DNA of 64,000 nucleotides from Lewinellaceae bacterium (GTDB lineage: Bacteria > Bacteroidota > Bacteroidia > Chitinophagales > Saprospiraceae). How positions within the stretch are numbered: the stretch's first letter is position 1; each line of letters starts with the position of its first letter. The notes below the pieces were generated by a model. That model did no database searches. It was given only the letters and a program-made list of their open reading frames with translations, and was not told where the DNA came from. The stretch lies in NCBI GenBank assembly GCA_016719605.1, contig JADJYW010000023.1:27733-91732 (forward strand), in the 5' to 3' direction. This document shows positions 46,514-55,262 of this stretch, in pieces. The position numbers were made by a program, and so were the translations under genes.

Positions 46514-46520
46514 TCTGACA
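46491..46520 (-). promoter_or_regulatory. Three decanucleotide MraZ-box-like repeats overlapping the mraZ promoter
   Basis: The minus strand reads TGTCAGATTG, TGGTAAAATG, TGGGAGATTG: three adjacent 10-nt units with a TGNNA pentamer and a 5-nt spacer ending in TG. Known MraZ operators are TGGGN pentamers repeated every 10 nt before mraZ. The position over the promoter fits autorepression. Confidence 0.65.
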
Positions 46521-46593
46521 TTTTTTTTGTTCAAAAAAGTAAAATAATTTTCAAAAACAATTACAAACATCTGATTTTCAAATTTTTAAAAAG

Positions 46594-46613
46594 TGTCAAG
46601 AAGTGGGAACAAG
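46594..46613 (+). promoter_or_regulatory. Second MraZ-box-like repeat pair, opposite orientation
   Basis: TGTCAAGAAG and TGGGAACAAG are adjacent 10-nt units on the plus strand, with the same pentamers (TGTCA, TGGGA) as the set over the mraZ promoter but facing the other way. Confidence 0.45.
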
Positions 46614-46728
46614 ATCAAGAAAGTTGCATCTGGTCGGGCGAATAAGTATCTGAATCCAGGCTATAGGTATACATTTCAGATACCCGACCCTGCATCAAAG
46701 TGTCGGAATGACAAAAATGAACAACCTG

Positions 46729-46758
46729 TGGGAAGATGTGGGAAGTAATGTGCGATAC
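46729..46758 (+). promoter_or_regulatory. Third MraZ-box-like cluster
   Basis: TGGGAAGATG, TGGGAAGTAA, TGTGCGATAC are three consecutive 10-nt units on the plus strand. The first two are the best TGGGN matches in the region. They lie about 210 bp from the mraZ promoter and about 235 bp before the OPT transporter start. Confidence 0.5.
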
Positions 46759-46994
46759 GCAAGGACGGGTACCGAACACACCGCATGGAAGGCTTTGGGC
46801 CTGATCGTATTGCTTTTGAAAATCGGCTGCACTCCCGTTCCGGAAAAAATGAAGTGACAGACTTTCAAATTTAAAATTCAGATATTTCCAGAGTTTAATA
46901 CTTTGCGACCCGATTTCAGGACAGCCGGCCAACCATGCTGCCCTTGTGTTTCCTCCAAGCAACCCGTCAGCAAATCAACCAAGCATCAATTTAT

Positions 46995-49049
46995 ATGAAA
47001 CCAGCCGACTTTCAACCCTACATTGCACCAGGAGACGTTTCTGTACGCGAATTCACGCTCCGAGCCATTTTGCTGGGCGCCTTGTTTGGCGTGTTGTTCG
47101 GTGCAGCCACGGTTTATCTCGCCCTGAAAGCCGGCCTCACGGTATCGGCCTCCATCCCGATCGCGGTAATTGCTATTTCACTGGGGCGTAAATTTCTAAA
47201 AACCAGCATTTTAGAAAATAATATCATCCAGACGGCAGGCTCCGCAGGCGAGTCTGTGGCCGCCGGTGTGGTATTTACGCTGCCCGCCTTTCTCTTTCTG
47301 AGCGACGGAATCGGAAAGGGCTATTTCAACTACTGGACGATCCTGATGCTGGCCATTTTCGGCGGCATTCTGGGCGTTCTGATGATGATTCCTTTACGAC
47401 GCTCGCTCATCGTGCGTGAGCACGATAACTTGCCATACCCCGAGGGCACAGCCTGCGCGCAGGTGCTCATAGCCGGCGAAAAAGGCGGCGATTTTGCCAA
47501 AACCGCCTACCTCGGGCTTGGTTTTGCATTCGTGTACGCCACCCTGCAAAAGATTTTTCACCTCATCGCCGAGGTGCCTTCATACACTATTTCTGCCGTC
47601 AATAAATACCTGCCTGCTGCGCGAATCAGCGGTGAAATCACACCCGAGTATCTTGGGGTGGGCTATATCATCGGGCCGCGTATCGCCGGGGTGCTTGTGG
47701 CAGGGGGCGTGCTGGCCTGGATGGGCCTCATCCCATTGCTTGCCACACTTGTGCCGCCGGAAACTATTGCCGCCCAATTGACCAAACTCGACCTGCTCAA
47801 GGGCATCCAACAAGCCAACGGCGTGGTTGTCTACCCTTTCGGCTGGGATCCCTACGCGCACACGTTCGCAGACATGACCGGCGCCGTTTACCGGGCGTAT
47901 GTGCGCCAGATCGGCGCGGGGGCTGTGGCCGGCGCAGGTTTTATCACGCTGATAAAAACCATGCCCACGATCGTTGCCTCATTCAAAGAAAGTTTCGGCG
48001 CAATGCGCAACCGTGCTACCGCCATTGCCGTGGCTCGAACGGACAACGATCTGTCCATCAAGGTCGTCGCCTTTGGCAGCCTCGCATTGGTTGTGCTCAT
48101 GGCTCTGTTGCCCAGCATTCCCGGCGAGGGGCTGGTTAGCAAACTCCTGCTCGGCGTATTAGTCATTGTGTTCGGCTTTTTCTTCGTCACAGTGTCCAGC
48201 CGTATCGTGGGCATTATCGGCTCCAGCAACAACCCAATTTCCGGAATGACCATCGCCACGATTATGGGTACGGCATTAGTATTTATCGGCGTAGGCTGGA
48301 CGGGCAAGGTTTACGAGCCTATGGCGCTTGTGGTGGGCAGCATGATCTGCATTGCTGCCGCCAATGCAGGCGCTACTTCGCAGGACCTGAAAACGGGCTA
48401 TATCGTAGGCGCTACGCCCCGCTACCAGCAATTGGCACTGTTTATCGGCGTGGTCGCCTCCTCGCTCGTCATCGGTTTCACGGTACAATACCTCGACACG
48501 CCCACCGCCGAACTGCGCGCCATGGGCATCGAGCACGCAATCGGCCATAAGTTCGATGCGCCACAGGCCACCCTCATGGCCACCCTCATCAAAGGAATGC
48601 TGTCGTTCAACCTCGACTGGCAGTTTGTGCTCGTCGGGGTGTTTGTCGCCATTACGCTGGAACTGTGCAGCGTCAAATCGCTCTCTTTTGCCGTAGGCCT
48701 GTACCTGCCCCTGAGCACCACCCTGCCGATCTGGATCGGTGGCGCGCTGAAGGGCCTGAGCGACTGGATCGCCAGGCGCCGCGGCGACGAGGCAGAAGAC
48801 GCTGAACTGGGCAAGGGCAGTCTGTTCGCAACGGGACTCGTAGCGGGCGGGGCACTGATGGGCCTCGTCATTGCCCTCTGGCAAGCCAAGGAAGCATCCT
48901 ATCCGAGCGGTATGGGCTGGCTGGCTGCACTCAACCAGGAAGAGGGATTCGCACACCTCGTCGGCGGAGGCGGTATTTACCAACTCCTTGGGGTGGCGTG
49001 TTTTGTCGCATTAGCCTGGGCACTGGTACGGGTAGCGACGCGCAAGTAG
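46995..49049 (+). CDS. OPT-family oligopeptide transporter
   Basis: Inner-membrane transporter of 684 residues with about 15 hydrophobic segments. GALFGVLFGAATVYLALKAGLTVSASIPIAVIAI (about 27-60), the SAGESVAAGVVFTLPAF segment and GSSNNPISGMTIATIMGTAL (about 412-431) are typical of bacterial OPT/YSL-type proteins, which take up peptides or metal chelates. ATG at 46995 (MKPADFQPYIAPGD) chosen; 20 extra residues upstream have no family similarity. Substrate cannot be inferred. Ends 9 bp from the convergent methyltransferase stop. Confidence 0.92.
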   Translation: MKPADFQPYIAPGDVSVREFTLRAILLGALFGVLFGAATVYLALKAGLTVSASIPIAVIAISLGRKFLKTSILENNIIQTAGSAGESVAAGVVFTLPAFLFLSDGIGKGYFNYWTILMLAIFGGILGVLMMIPLRRSLIVREHDNLPYPEGTACAQVLIAGEKGGDFAKTAYLGLGFAFVYATLQKIFHLIAEVPSYTISAVNKYLPAARISGEITPEYLGVGYIIGPRIAGVLVAGGVLAWMGLIPLLATLVPPETIAAQLTKLDLLKGIQQANGVVVYPFGWDPYAHTFADMTGAVYRAYVRQIGAGAVAGAGFITLIKTMPTIVASFKESFGAMRNRATAIAVARTDNDLSIKVVAFGSLALVVLMALLPSIPGEGLVSKLLLGVLVIVFGFFFVTVSSRIVGIIGSSNNPISGMTIATIMGTALVFIGVGWTGKVYEPMALVVGSMICIAAANAGATSQDLKTGYIVGATPRYQQLALFIGVVASSLVIGFTVQYLDTPTAELRAMGIEHAIGHKFDAPQATLMATLIKGMLSFNLDWQFVLVGVFVAITLELCSVKSLSFAVGLYLPLSTTLPIWIGGALKGLSDWIARRRGDEAEDAELGKGSLFATGLVAGGALMGLVIALWQAKEASYPSGMGWLAALNQEEGFAHLVGGGGIYQLLGVACFVALAWALVRVATRK

Positions 49050-49058
49050 GTAGTGCCA

Positions 49059-49886
49059 CTACCAGTTTTTCCAGGGCTTGAAACGGCCCGGCACAAGGCG
49101 AAAATGTTGTTTGGCGCCCAAATCCGGGTTCAGGAAAGCAACCGCAAGATCGAAGATGTCCACGGTACAGGTTACCTTGGGATGTTGTTTGACTTTCTCC
49201 CATGCTGCCGTCATTCCCGGTGACCAGTATACGTCGTCGAATACCAGCACTGTACGTTCATGCGAGAAGGCAAGGCACTGTTCCAGGTAGTTCCCGGTGG
49301 ATGCCTCCGTGTGGTGGCCATCGAAAAACACCATATCCACCCGACCGAGTTGTTGAAGGGCAGGCAGGAGCGTGTCTTGAAAAGCCCCGCCGACCACTTC
49401 AGTGCGGTGGTGCAGGTCCAAAATACCCAGGTTGGTACGAGCGACATGGGCGCAGGCCTCACTGCCCTCCAGCGTGATGAATCGAGCATTAGGTGCTGCC
49501 GAAGCCAGGTACATCGTACCGATACCCACCGACGTGCCAAGTTCCAATATGCGCTCCGGTCGCATCCACTGTGCCAGCCTGAAAAGCAGGCGCCCCTGGG
49601 CAGGCGAACTGGCAACTGTGCGAGCCAGCTGCCGTACCGGAACCTGGCGGAGCACAGGAGCCGTGCCCAATGTGGCGGCCCCATGGTCTGCCATATCCAA
49701 CACGACCGGGCTTCTCCGCATTTCCCGCCGCAGCGCCTCAATGTCTTCGAAGGCGTAATACCACCGCTGGTCTTCCAGAACGAAATTGACAAAATCGAAT
49801 ACGAATGGCGAATGCACCTGATAGCGGGTTTGAGCCGCCAGGTAGAAGCGCAGAAAAGCGCCGATTTGATGCCACTTCTTTTGCAA
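49059..49886 (-). CDS. Class I SAM-dependent methyltransferase
   Basis: A 275-residue cytoplasmic protein. The SAM site is ILELGTSVGIGTMYLASAAP (about 113-132), followed by FITLEGSEACAHVARTNL and MVFFDGHHTEAST (about 186-198), an O-methyltransferase-like layout. The N-terminal third (FLRFYLAAQTRYQVHSPFVFDFVNFVL) is typical of a Bacteroidota subfamily with unknown substrate. A near-consensus -7 box (TACTTTCG) lies at 49925-49932. Confidence 0.85.
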   Translation of the reverse strand: MQKKWHQIGAFLRFYLAAQTRYQVHSPFVFDFVNFVLEDQRWYYAFEDIEALRREMRRSPVVLDMADHGAATLGTAPVLRQVPVRQLARTVASSPAQGRLLFRLAQWMRPERILELGTSVGIGTMYLASAAPNARFITLEGSEACAHVARTNLGILDLHHRTEVVGGAFQDTLLPALQQLGRVDMVFFDGHHTEASTGNYLEQCLAFSHERTVLVFDDVYWSPGMTAAWEKVKQHPKVTCTVDIFDLAVAFLNPDLGAKQHFRLVPGRFKPWKNW

Positions 49887-50074
49887 AGCGTTGTTTGTTA
49901 GTTTTTTGTAAAAATATCTGGCGGCGAAAGTACAACTTGTTGGATGGAGACAAAAAAGAAAGCGTTAAGGAACAGGCAGCCGTCGGTTAATAAAATAATA
50001 AAGCATTTGCGCGCCATAGGGGACGTTCCACTCCCCGCCGTTTGTGGTGCATTCAAAAACAAAACGTTCCTGCC

Positions 50075-50629
50075 ATGCGTACCGCCACTTTTGCTTGCTT
50101 CTTTGCTTCCCTGTTTATTGTTTCGACCGTACAAGCTCAGTCTTACAAAACCGCTGCCGGTATTCGCGTGGACAACGGTGTGCATCTCACAGTACAACAA
50201 TACCTCACTGACAACTGGACCGCCGAGGGTATCCTGCATTCCTCGGTTGGTTCCAAAGACCTCGGCATCACGCTCCTCGCCGAAAAACACCAAAAGATTT
50301 TGTTCCGCAATACCAACCTGTACTACGGCGCGGGCGGCCACTACTACTGGAAAAACGAAGCCCCGCGCGCGGAAACCGGCATTGCCAACAACGTCTATGG
50401 CCTGTCGTTTATCGGAGGCGCCGAAGTATCGCTGGGTCGCCTCAATGTGTCCATTGACTGGAAACCCGAATTGCACCTGAGCGAATCCAGTCAGGTATTC
50501 GACTGGAACGGGGCCGCCATTTCCGTGCGCTACATCCTCGCCAAACGCGAACGAAAGACGATCAAGGACTGGAAGGTTTGGGATGCTTTTGGTAAAAAAA
50601 ATAAAGATTCGGGCAAAAAACGCAAATAA
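50075..50629 (+). CDS. Small outer-membrane beta-barrel-like protein
   Basis: A 184-residue exported protein: signal peptide (ATFACFFASLFIVSTVQAQ), then alternating hydrophobic strands (AAGIRVDNGVHLTVQQYL, TAEGILHSSV, GITLLAEKHQKILF, YYGAGGHYYW, GLSFIGGAEVSLGRLNVSIDWKPEL) as in small eight-stranded barrels, and a Lys-rich tail. The ATG at 50075 begins the signal peptide. A strong terminator follows. Function unknown. Confidence 0.75.
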   Translation: MRTATFACFFASLFIVSTVQAQSYKTAAGIRVDNGVHLTVQQYLTDNWTAEGILHSSVGSKDLGITLLAEKHQKILFRNTNLYYGAGGHYYWKNEAPRAETGIANNVYGLSFIGGAEVSLGRLNVSIDWKPELHLSESSQVFDWNGAAISVRYILAKRERKTIKDWKVWDAFGKKNKDSGKKRK

Positions 50630-50651
50630 CACCCGCTTCTCCCCCTACTTT

Positions 50652-50689
50652 CCCGTTGTGCGCAAACGCCGTGCAACGGGATTTTTTTT
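50652..50689 (+). terminator. Intrinsic terminator after the small outer-membrane protein
   Basis: CCCGTTG (50652-50658) pairs with CAACGGG (50674-50680) and is followed by eight T. It separates this gene from the DUF72 gene, whose -7-like TACCTTCG lies at 50703-50710. Confidence 0.85.
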
Positions 50690-50714
50690 ACACCCAACAA
50701 CCTACCTTCGCCCG

Positions 50715-51626
50715 ATGGATTTCGGCAAACTACCTGTTGTTGACCACGTCAATTTCCTGCTCCCGCCCGACCCGCCGCAAAACGCGGCGCTGCTGAGCGC
50801 ACTGCCGCCGCGCATCGCTGCACCAAAGGTCTATCTCGGCGCTACGGGCTACAACATGAAACCCTGGGTGGGGCGCTGGTATCCCGCCGGTACGCGGGAA
50901 AAAGATTTTCTGCACCACTACGGGCGGCAGTTCAACACCATTGAACACAACACAACCCACTACCGCATACCCGACCTGGCCACTGTGGCACGCTGGCGCG
51001 AGGAGGTACCCGCTGATTTTCGATACTGCCCGAAAATCCCGCAAACGATCAGCCATGCCCGCGATCTTGGGCTGCACGGGCGGGAAATCCACCTTTTTTG
51101 CACCGCCATCCGGGAACTGGGCCAAACCCTGGGCTGCTGTTTCATGCAGTTGCCTCCGCATTTCGAGCCAAAAAACCTGTCCATACTCGACCGGTTTCTG
51201 GACGTTTTTCCTGAAGATATCCCGCTGGCGGTGGAGGTTCGGCACCCGGATTTTTTCCGGGACGGCACCGGCAGCGCAGATTATTTTCAACTACTGCATA
51301 CCCGCCGGGTGTCCACGGTCATCACCGATGTGGCCGGTCGCCGCGACGTATGCCACTTGCGCCTGACCACCGGTTGTGTGTTGATCCGCTTCGTCGGCAA
51401 TGGTTTGCATCCGACGGACTACACGCGCGTGGAAGATTGGGCGGAACGCCTCGCGCAATGGTTCGGGCAAGGACTACAGGAGGCCTACTTTTTTTGTCAC
51501 GAACCCGACAACCTGCTGGCGCCCGAACTGGCAGCGTATGCAGCCCAAATTTTTTCGGAAAAAGTGCCCGGTGTACGCGGGCCTGTTCCGGCACAAGCCC
51601 CACCACAGCAAGGAACCCTTTTTTGA
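50715..51626 (+). CDS. DUF72 family protein
   Basis: A 303-residue cytoplasmic protein of the DUF72 (YecE-like) TIM-barrel family. Signature text: LGATGYNMKPWVGRWYPAGT, FNTIEHNTTHYRIP, FRYCPKIPQTISHARDLG, MQLPPHFEPKN, AVEVRHPDFF and VLIRFVGNGLHPTDY, ending near AYFFCHEPDN. ATG at 50715 (MDFGKLPVV) chosen; the longer frame from 50583 crosses the terminator. The biochemical role of the family is unsettled. Confidence 0.9.
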   Translation: MDFGKLPVVDHVNFLLPPDPPQNAALLSALPPRIAAPKVYLGATGYNMKPWVGRWYPAGTREKDFLHHYGRQFNTIEHNTTHYRIPDLATVARWREEVPADFRYCPKIPQTISHARDLGLHGREIHLFCTAIRELGQTLGCCFMQLPPHFEPKNLSILDRFLDVFPEDIPLAVEVRHPDFFRDGTGSADYFQLLHTRRVSTVITDVAGRRDVCHLRLTTGCVLIRFVGNGLHPTDYTRVEDWAERLAQWFGQGLQEAYFFCHEPDNLLAPELAAYAAQIFSEKVPGVRGPVPAQAPPQQGTLF

Positions 51627-51734
51627 CAAGATATGCACGAGAATTAACACAGCAAATCCTCCACAAATACGCGCGATTCCGCAGTTTTGCGCCCCGCCCC
51701 GATCAACCTATCACCTGTCAACTAATCAACCGAT

Positions 51735-53808
51735 ATGGACATTCCGTACGTCCACCGCGACATATCCTGGCTTTCGTTCAACTACCGCGTCCTGCAAGAG
51801 GCAATGGACCCGGCGGTGCCGCTGCTGGAGCGCCTGAAATTTCTGGCCATTTACTCGTCCAATCTCGACGAATACTTCCGCATTCGAGTAGCCAACGTCC
51901 GAAATCTGAAAAAGGTGGGCAAAAAAACCAAGGCTGAACTGGATTTCGTGCCGCGCGACTTGCTCCGGAATATCCACCAGATTGTAAACCGGCAGCAGGC
52001 GGAGGTGGCCAACATCTTCGAAAACCAGATCGTGCCGGAATTACGCAAACACAACATCTACATTTTGCGCCGCATGGATCTGAATGCGGAGCAGCGGGCT
52101 TTTGTCGAAAGTTATTTTCACAATAACCTGCTCCCGTTCGTGATGCCGGTATTGCTGGTCAAGCAGCGCATCCGGGCATTTTTGGCCAATGCGCACCTGT
52201 ATCTGGCCGTGCATTTGCGCCAGCGCAAAAAACCGCTCGCACCGAGCGAGTACGCTTTAGTCAAAATCCCGTCCGATCAGCTGCCCCGATTTGTCGCCTT
52301 GCCGTCGGCCAATGGCCGCCACGATCTTATTTTGCTCGACGATATTGTGCGGCACTCCGTGTCCTGGCTGTTCCCGGGCTACGATATCCAGGATACCTAC
52401 TCCATCAAACTCACCCGGGATGCCGAGTTGTACATTGACGACGAGTTCTCCGGCAACCTGGTGCAAAAGATCAAGAATAGCCTCTCCAAGCGCCAGGTTG
52501 GCCCTGCCAGCCGGTTTGTATTTGATCGGGAAATGCCCGACCACCTTCTGCAGTATCTCAAGGAAACTTTTGACCTTGGCAAAAACGACATGCTGCCCGA
52601 AGGGCGCTACCACAACAATTTCGATTTTTTTAAATTTCCGGACTTCGGGATGTACCACCTGAAGAACAAACCGCTCCCTCCCCTGCCCCACCCGGTGCTG
52701 CACGATACGGACGACCCGTTCAGCGCCATTCGCAAGAAAGACCAGATGCTGCATGTGCCCTACCAGTCGTACCATGCCGTGGTCAATTTTTTTGAACATG
52801 CGGCCAAAGACCCGAAGGTCACGCACATCAAAGTGATCCAGTACCGAGTAGCCCGGCGCAGCAAGATACTCGAAGCACTCATGGAGGCCGTTCGGGAGGG
52901 AAAACAGGTTTCCGCCTTTGTCGAGATCAAGGCGCGTTTTGATGAGGCTGCCAACCTCGAATGGGGCGAGCGGCTGGACCGCGCCGGGGTGCGCGTGCAC
53001 TACTCCTTTCCGGGGGTAAAGGTGCATTCCAAATTGGCACTCGTGCGCCGTATGGAAAACGGCAAACCGAGGTTATACGCCTACCTGGCCACCGGCAATT
53101 TTCACGAAGAAACGGCACAGGTCTATTCCGACTTCGGCATTTTCACTACCGATCCGCGCCTGACAGCCGAGGTGAGCAATGTGTTCACGTTTCTGGAAAA
53201 CATCAAGCCACCCCGGCAGGAATTTGAGCACCTGCTGGTCGGCAAGTTCAACCTCCGGCCAGCCTTGTACGCGCTGATTGACTACGAAATCGCAGCCGCC
53301 AAAGCCAACAAACCGGCAAAAATCCTGATCAAGACCAACAGTCTTGAAGACCGCGATATCATCCGAAAACTCTACGAGGCCTCCAGAGCCGGCGTGAAAA
53401 TCCAGCTGATCGTGCGCGGGATATGCTGCTTAGTTCCCGGCATCAAGGGGCAAAGTGAAAATATCGAGATCATCAGTATCGTGGACCGGTACCTGGAGCA
53501 TGCGCGCATATTTATCTTCCACCACGACGGTGAGGAAAATGTACATGTCCAGCGCCGACCTGATGCAACGCAACCTCAACTTCCGCATCGAAACGGCGTT
53601 CCCGGTGTACGACAAAGACCTGAAACAGGAAATCAAGGAACTCATGGATCTGCAACTGGAAGACAATGTAAAAGCCCGTATTCTGGATCAAAATGATCTG
53701 AACGAGTACCGCCGCAGCAACAGCGATATCCCCGTCCGCGCCCAGTTGGAAACCTATTTCTATTTCAAGCGAAAAACCGAAAAAAGGGACGAAAAACCGG
53801 CTCAATAA
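51735..53808 (+). CDS. ppk1: Polyphosphate kinase 1, frameshifted
   Basis: Makes inorganic polyphosphate from ATP, about 691 residues when joined. N-terminal YVHRDISWLSFNYRVLQEA and LKFLAIYSSNLDEYFRIRV, the middle VTHIKVIQYRVARRS, the catalytic-His region VKVHSKLALVRR (His about 430) and YAYLATGNFHEETAQVYSDFG are all canonical. The frame breaks at the A run near 53534: GEEN replaces GEEKMYMSSAD, needing two more A. The other frame then gives MQRNLNFRIETAFPVYDKDLKQEI to 53808. Both halves are fully conserved, which points to a sequencing error. Confidence 0.93.
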
Positions 53809-53836
53809 TTTTTTCAAAAATTTCTCACACAAACGC

Positions 53837-53868
53837 TTGCCGGTTTCAAAGGCACGAAACTATCTTTG
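53837..53868 (+). promoter_or_regulatory. Promoter of the tRNA genes
   Basis: TTG at 53837-53839, a 21-nt spacer and TATCTTTG at 53861-53868, an exact -7 match, 39 bp before tRNA-Gly. Confidence 0.6.
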
Positions 53869-53907
53869 CACCCGCTTACGAGCAACAACGGTTGTTCAAA
53901 TTCAAAT

Positions 53908-53983
53908 GCGGAAATAGCTCAGCTGGTAGAGCGCAACCTTGCCAAGGTTGAGGTCGCGAGTTCGAATCTCGTTTTCCGCTCCA
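53908..53983 (+). tRNA. tRNA-Gly (anticodon GCC)
   Basis: Full cloverleaf of 76 nt. The acceptor GCGGAAA pairs with TTTCCGC, the anticodon stem CAACC/GGTTG encloses TTGCCAA (anticodon GCC, 53941-53943), the T loop is TTCGAAT, and CCA is encoded at 53981-53983. A terminator-like hairpin follows immediately. Confidence 0.97.
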
Positions 53984-53985
53984 CG

Positions 53986-54013
53986 AAAACCCGCGCAACT
54001 GCGTGGGTTTTTT
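53986..54013 (+). terminator. Terminator between tRNA-Gly and tRNA-Leu
   Basis: AACCCGCGCA pairs with TGCGTGGGTT, followed by a T run. A -7-like TACTTTTG at 54027-54034 after it suggests tRNA-Leu may also have its own start. Confidence 0.75.
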
Positions 54014-54046
54014 CATTTGTGCAGCATACTTTTGTTGGTGAGAAAT

Positions 54047-54133
54047 GCCCGGGTGGTGGAATGGTAGACACGCAGGACTTAAAATCCTGTGACCGTTGAG
54101 GTCGTACGGGTTCGAGTCCCGTCCCGGGCACCA
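54047..54133 (+). tRNA. tRNA-Leu (anticodon TAA)
   Basis: An 87-nt class II tRNA with a variable arm. The acceptor GCCCGGG pairs with CCCGGGC, the anticodon stem CAGGA/TCCTG encloses CTTAAAA (anticodon TAA, 54080-54082), the T loop is TTCGAGT, and CCA is encoded. Confidence 0.96.
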
Positions 54134-54140
54134 GTATAAA

Positions 54141-54169
54141 AAGCGGCTCTACTAAGAGGCCGCTTTTTT
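54141..54169 (+). terminator. Terminator after tRNA-Leu
   Basis: AAGCGGCTCT pairs with AGAGGCCGCTT around ACTA, followed by six T. Confidence 0.88.
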
Positions 54170-54197
54170 CGTTTATGTCTGCTCAAAACTATTTTTT

Positions 54198-55235
54198 ATG
54201 CGCCATATAACCTGTGCTTTTGCGCTCCTCTTTCTTGTCCCGTACCTCCTCCATGCCCAATACGACGACCTCCTGCACAAACGCCACATCTCCTGGGTGG
54301 CCGAACACACCGCCGACTACGAGTTGAATCCCGTGTACAGCGAACTGATGGACGTGGAAATGAACCTGACCAAGGTTTTGCGCCTGGAGAATCAAAACGG
54401 GAGCACCGGGCTGTATCAAGACCTGGAAATAGAACATTATCTGAGCGCGGCATTGCTGCAGGGGCTTCAGGCAGGCGCGTTTGCTTGTTTCGCCGATTCG
54501 CTACTCAGCCGTCCGCTTTCGCCCGAACAGATGGAACAGCGTTTGTTCAAACGCGATACAATCGTTACAGATGCCCCTGATTGGGAGGGTAGCGTTATCG
54601 TCAATGCCGTCCCTTTTGAAGAAATAGACCTCTTCCGCGTCCGACAGGTATTTTTTTTCAATACCCGAAAAAAAGCGTTTGGCGCCCGCCTGTTGGCTGT
54701 TGCTCCAATGGTGAATACGAGAGACCCCGAGGGAAATTTAACCGGTCGCCAACCACTACTCTGGATAAAAATACCGACGCAACGCACCTGCCAAAGCCGG
54801 AAAATTGTCAAATCTGCCAACTACGCCGTGCAAACCTTCATGCGGGAAAATGCCCCAGAGATAGCGGTTATGCAAACCGCAAAAGGCAACCTTGACCTCA
54901 ACAAATGGGCAACCCGGGAAGTGAAACACCCGGCGCACCGGATCCTGTCGTACGACGAATTTCAGCCGCTCAAAAAAGCGGCGTTGCAAGCCCTGATTTT
55001 CAAAACGGACACCATTGTCGTGTTTGCGCCCGACACCTTCATGGAAAATGCGGTCATGGTGCAGGAAAACGCCATTGACGGGGTAGAAAAAATCCGTTTT
55101 GTACAAAACTGGTACTACGACGCGCGCCGGAACCGGCTGACGAACCGGATTGTGGCCGTGGCGCCATTGGCAGCCGTCCGGGATTTGGACGGCGCATTGC
55201 GGTACTACAAGCCGCTGTTTTACAGCAAATACTGA
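54198..55235 (+). CDS. GldN-like protein with two tandem domains
   Basis: A 345-residue exported protein (signal ITCAFALLFLVPYLLHAQ). It resembles GldN/PorN, the periplasmic T9SS/gliding component, in the opening (DDLLHKRHISW) and in the (I)-x-x-(F/Y)-R-(V/I)-x-(Q/E)-x-(F/W)-F-F block followed by RLLAVAPMVNTRDPEGNLTGRQPLLWI (about 148-195). A second copy of this block ends the protein (IRFVQNWYYDARRNRLTNRIVAVAPLAAVRDLDGALRYYKPLFY). GldN proteins I know carry one such block in the first half, so this may be a paralogue. No gldK, gldL or gldM lies next to it. Confidence 0.65.
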   Translation: MRHITCAFALLFLVPYLLHAQYDDLLHKRHISWVAEHTADYELNPVYSELMDVEMNLTKVLRLENQNGSTGLYQDLEIEHYLSAALLQGLQAGAFACFADSLLSRPLSPEQMEQRLFKRDTIVTDAPDWEGSVIVNAVPFEEIDLFRVRQVFFFNTRKKAFGARLLAVAPMVNTRDPEGNLTGRQPLLWIKIPTQRTCQSRKIVKSANYAVQTFMRENAPEIAVMQTAKGNLDLNKWATREVKHPAHRILSYDEFQPLKKAALQALIFKTDTIVVFAPDTFMENAVMVQENAIDGVEKIRFVQNWYYDARRNRLTNRIVAVAPLAAVRDLDGALRYYKPLFYSKY

Positions 55236-55262
55236 TCCGGACAGGCAAAACGCCGGGGGTTG

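Larger units (their letters stand above)
46416..46994. other. Divergent intergenic region between mraZ and the OPT transporter
   Basis: About 580 bp with no gene I support. It contains the dcw promoter and the three groups of decanucleotide repeats. The middle (46521-46590) is strongly AT-rich. No exact promoter match was found for the plus-strand transporter. Confidence 0.5.

Noticed and set aside
49738..49990. Short frames on both strands near the methyltransferase start
   Set aside because: They are shadows of the methyltransferase N-terminus with no independent signal.
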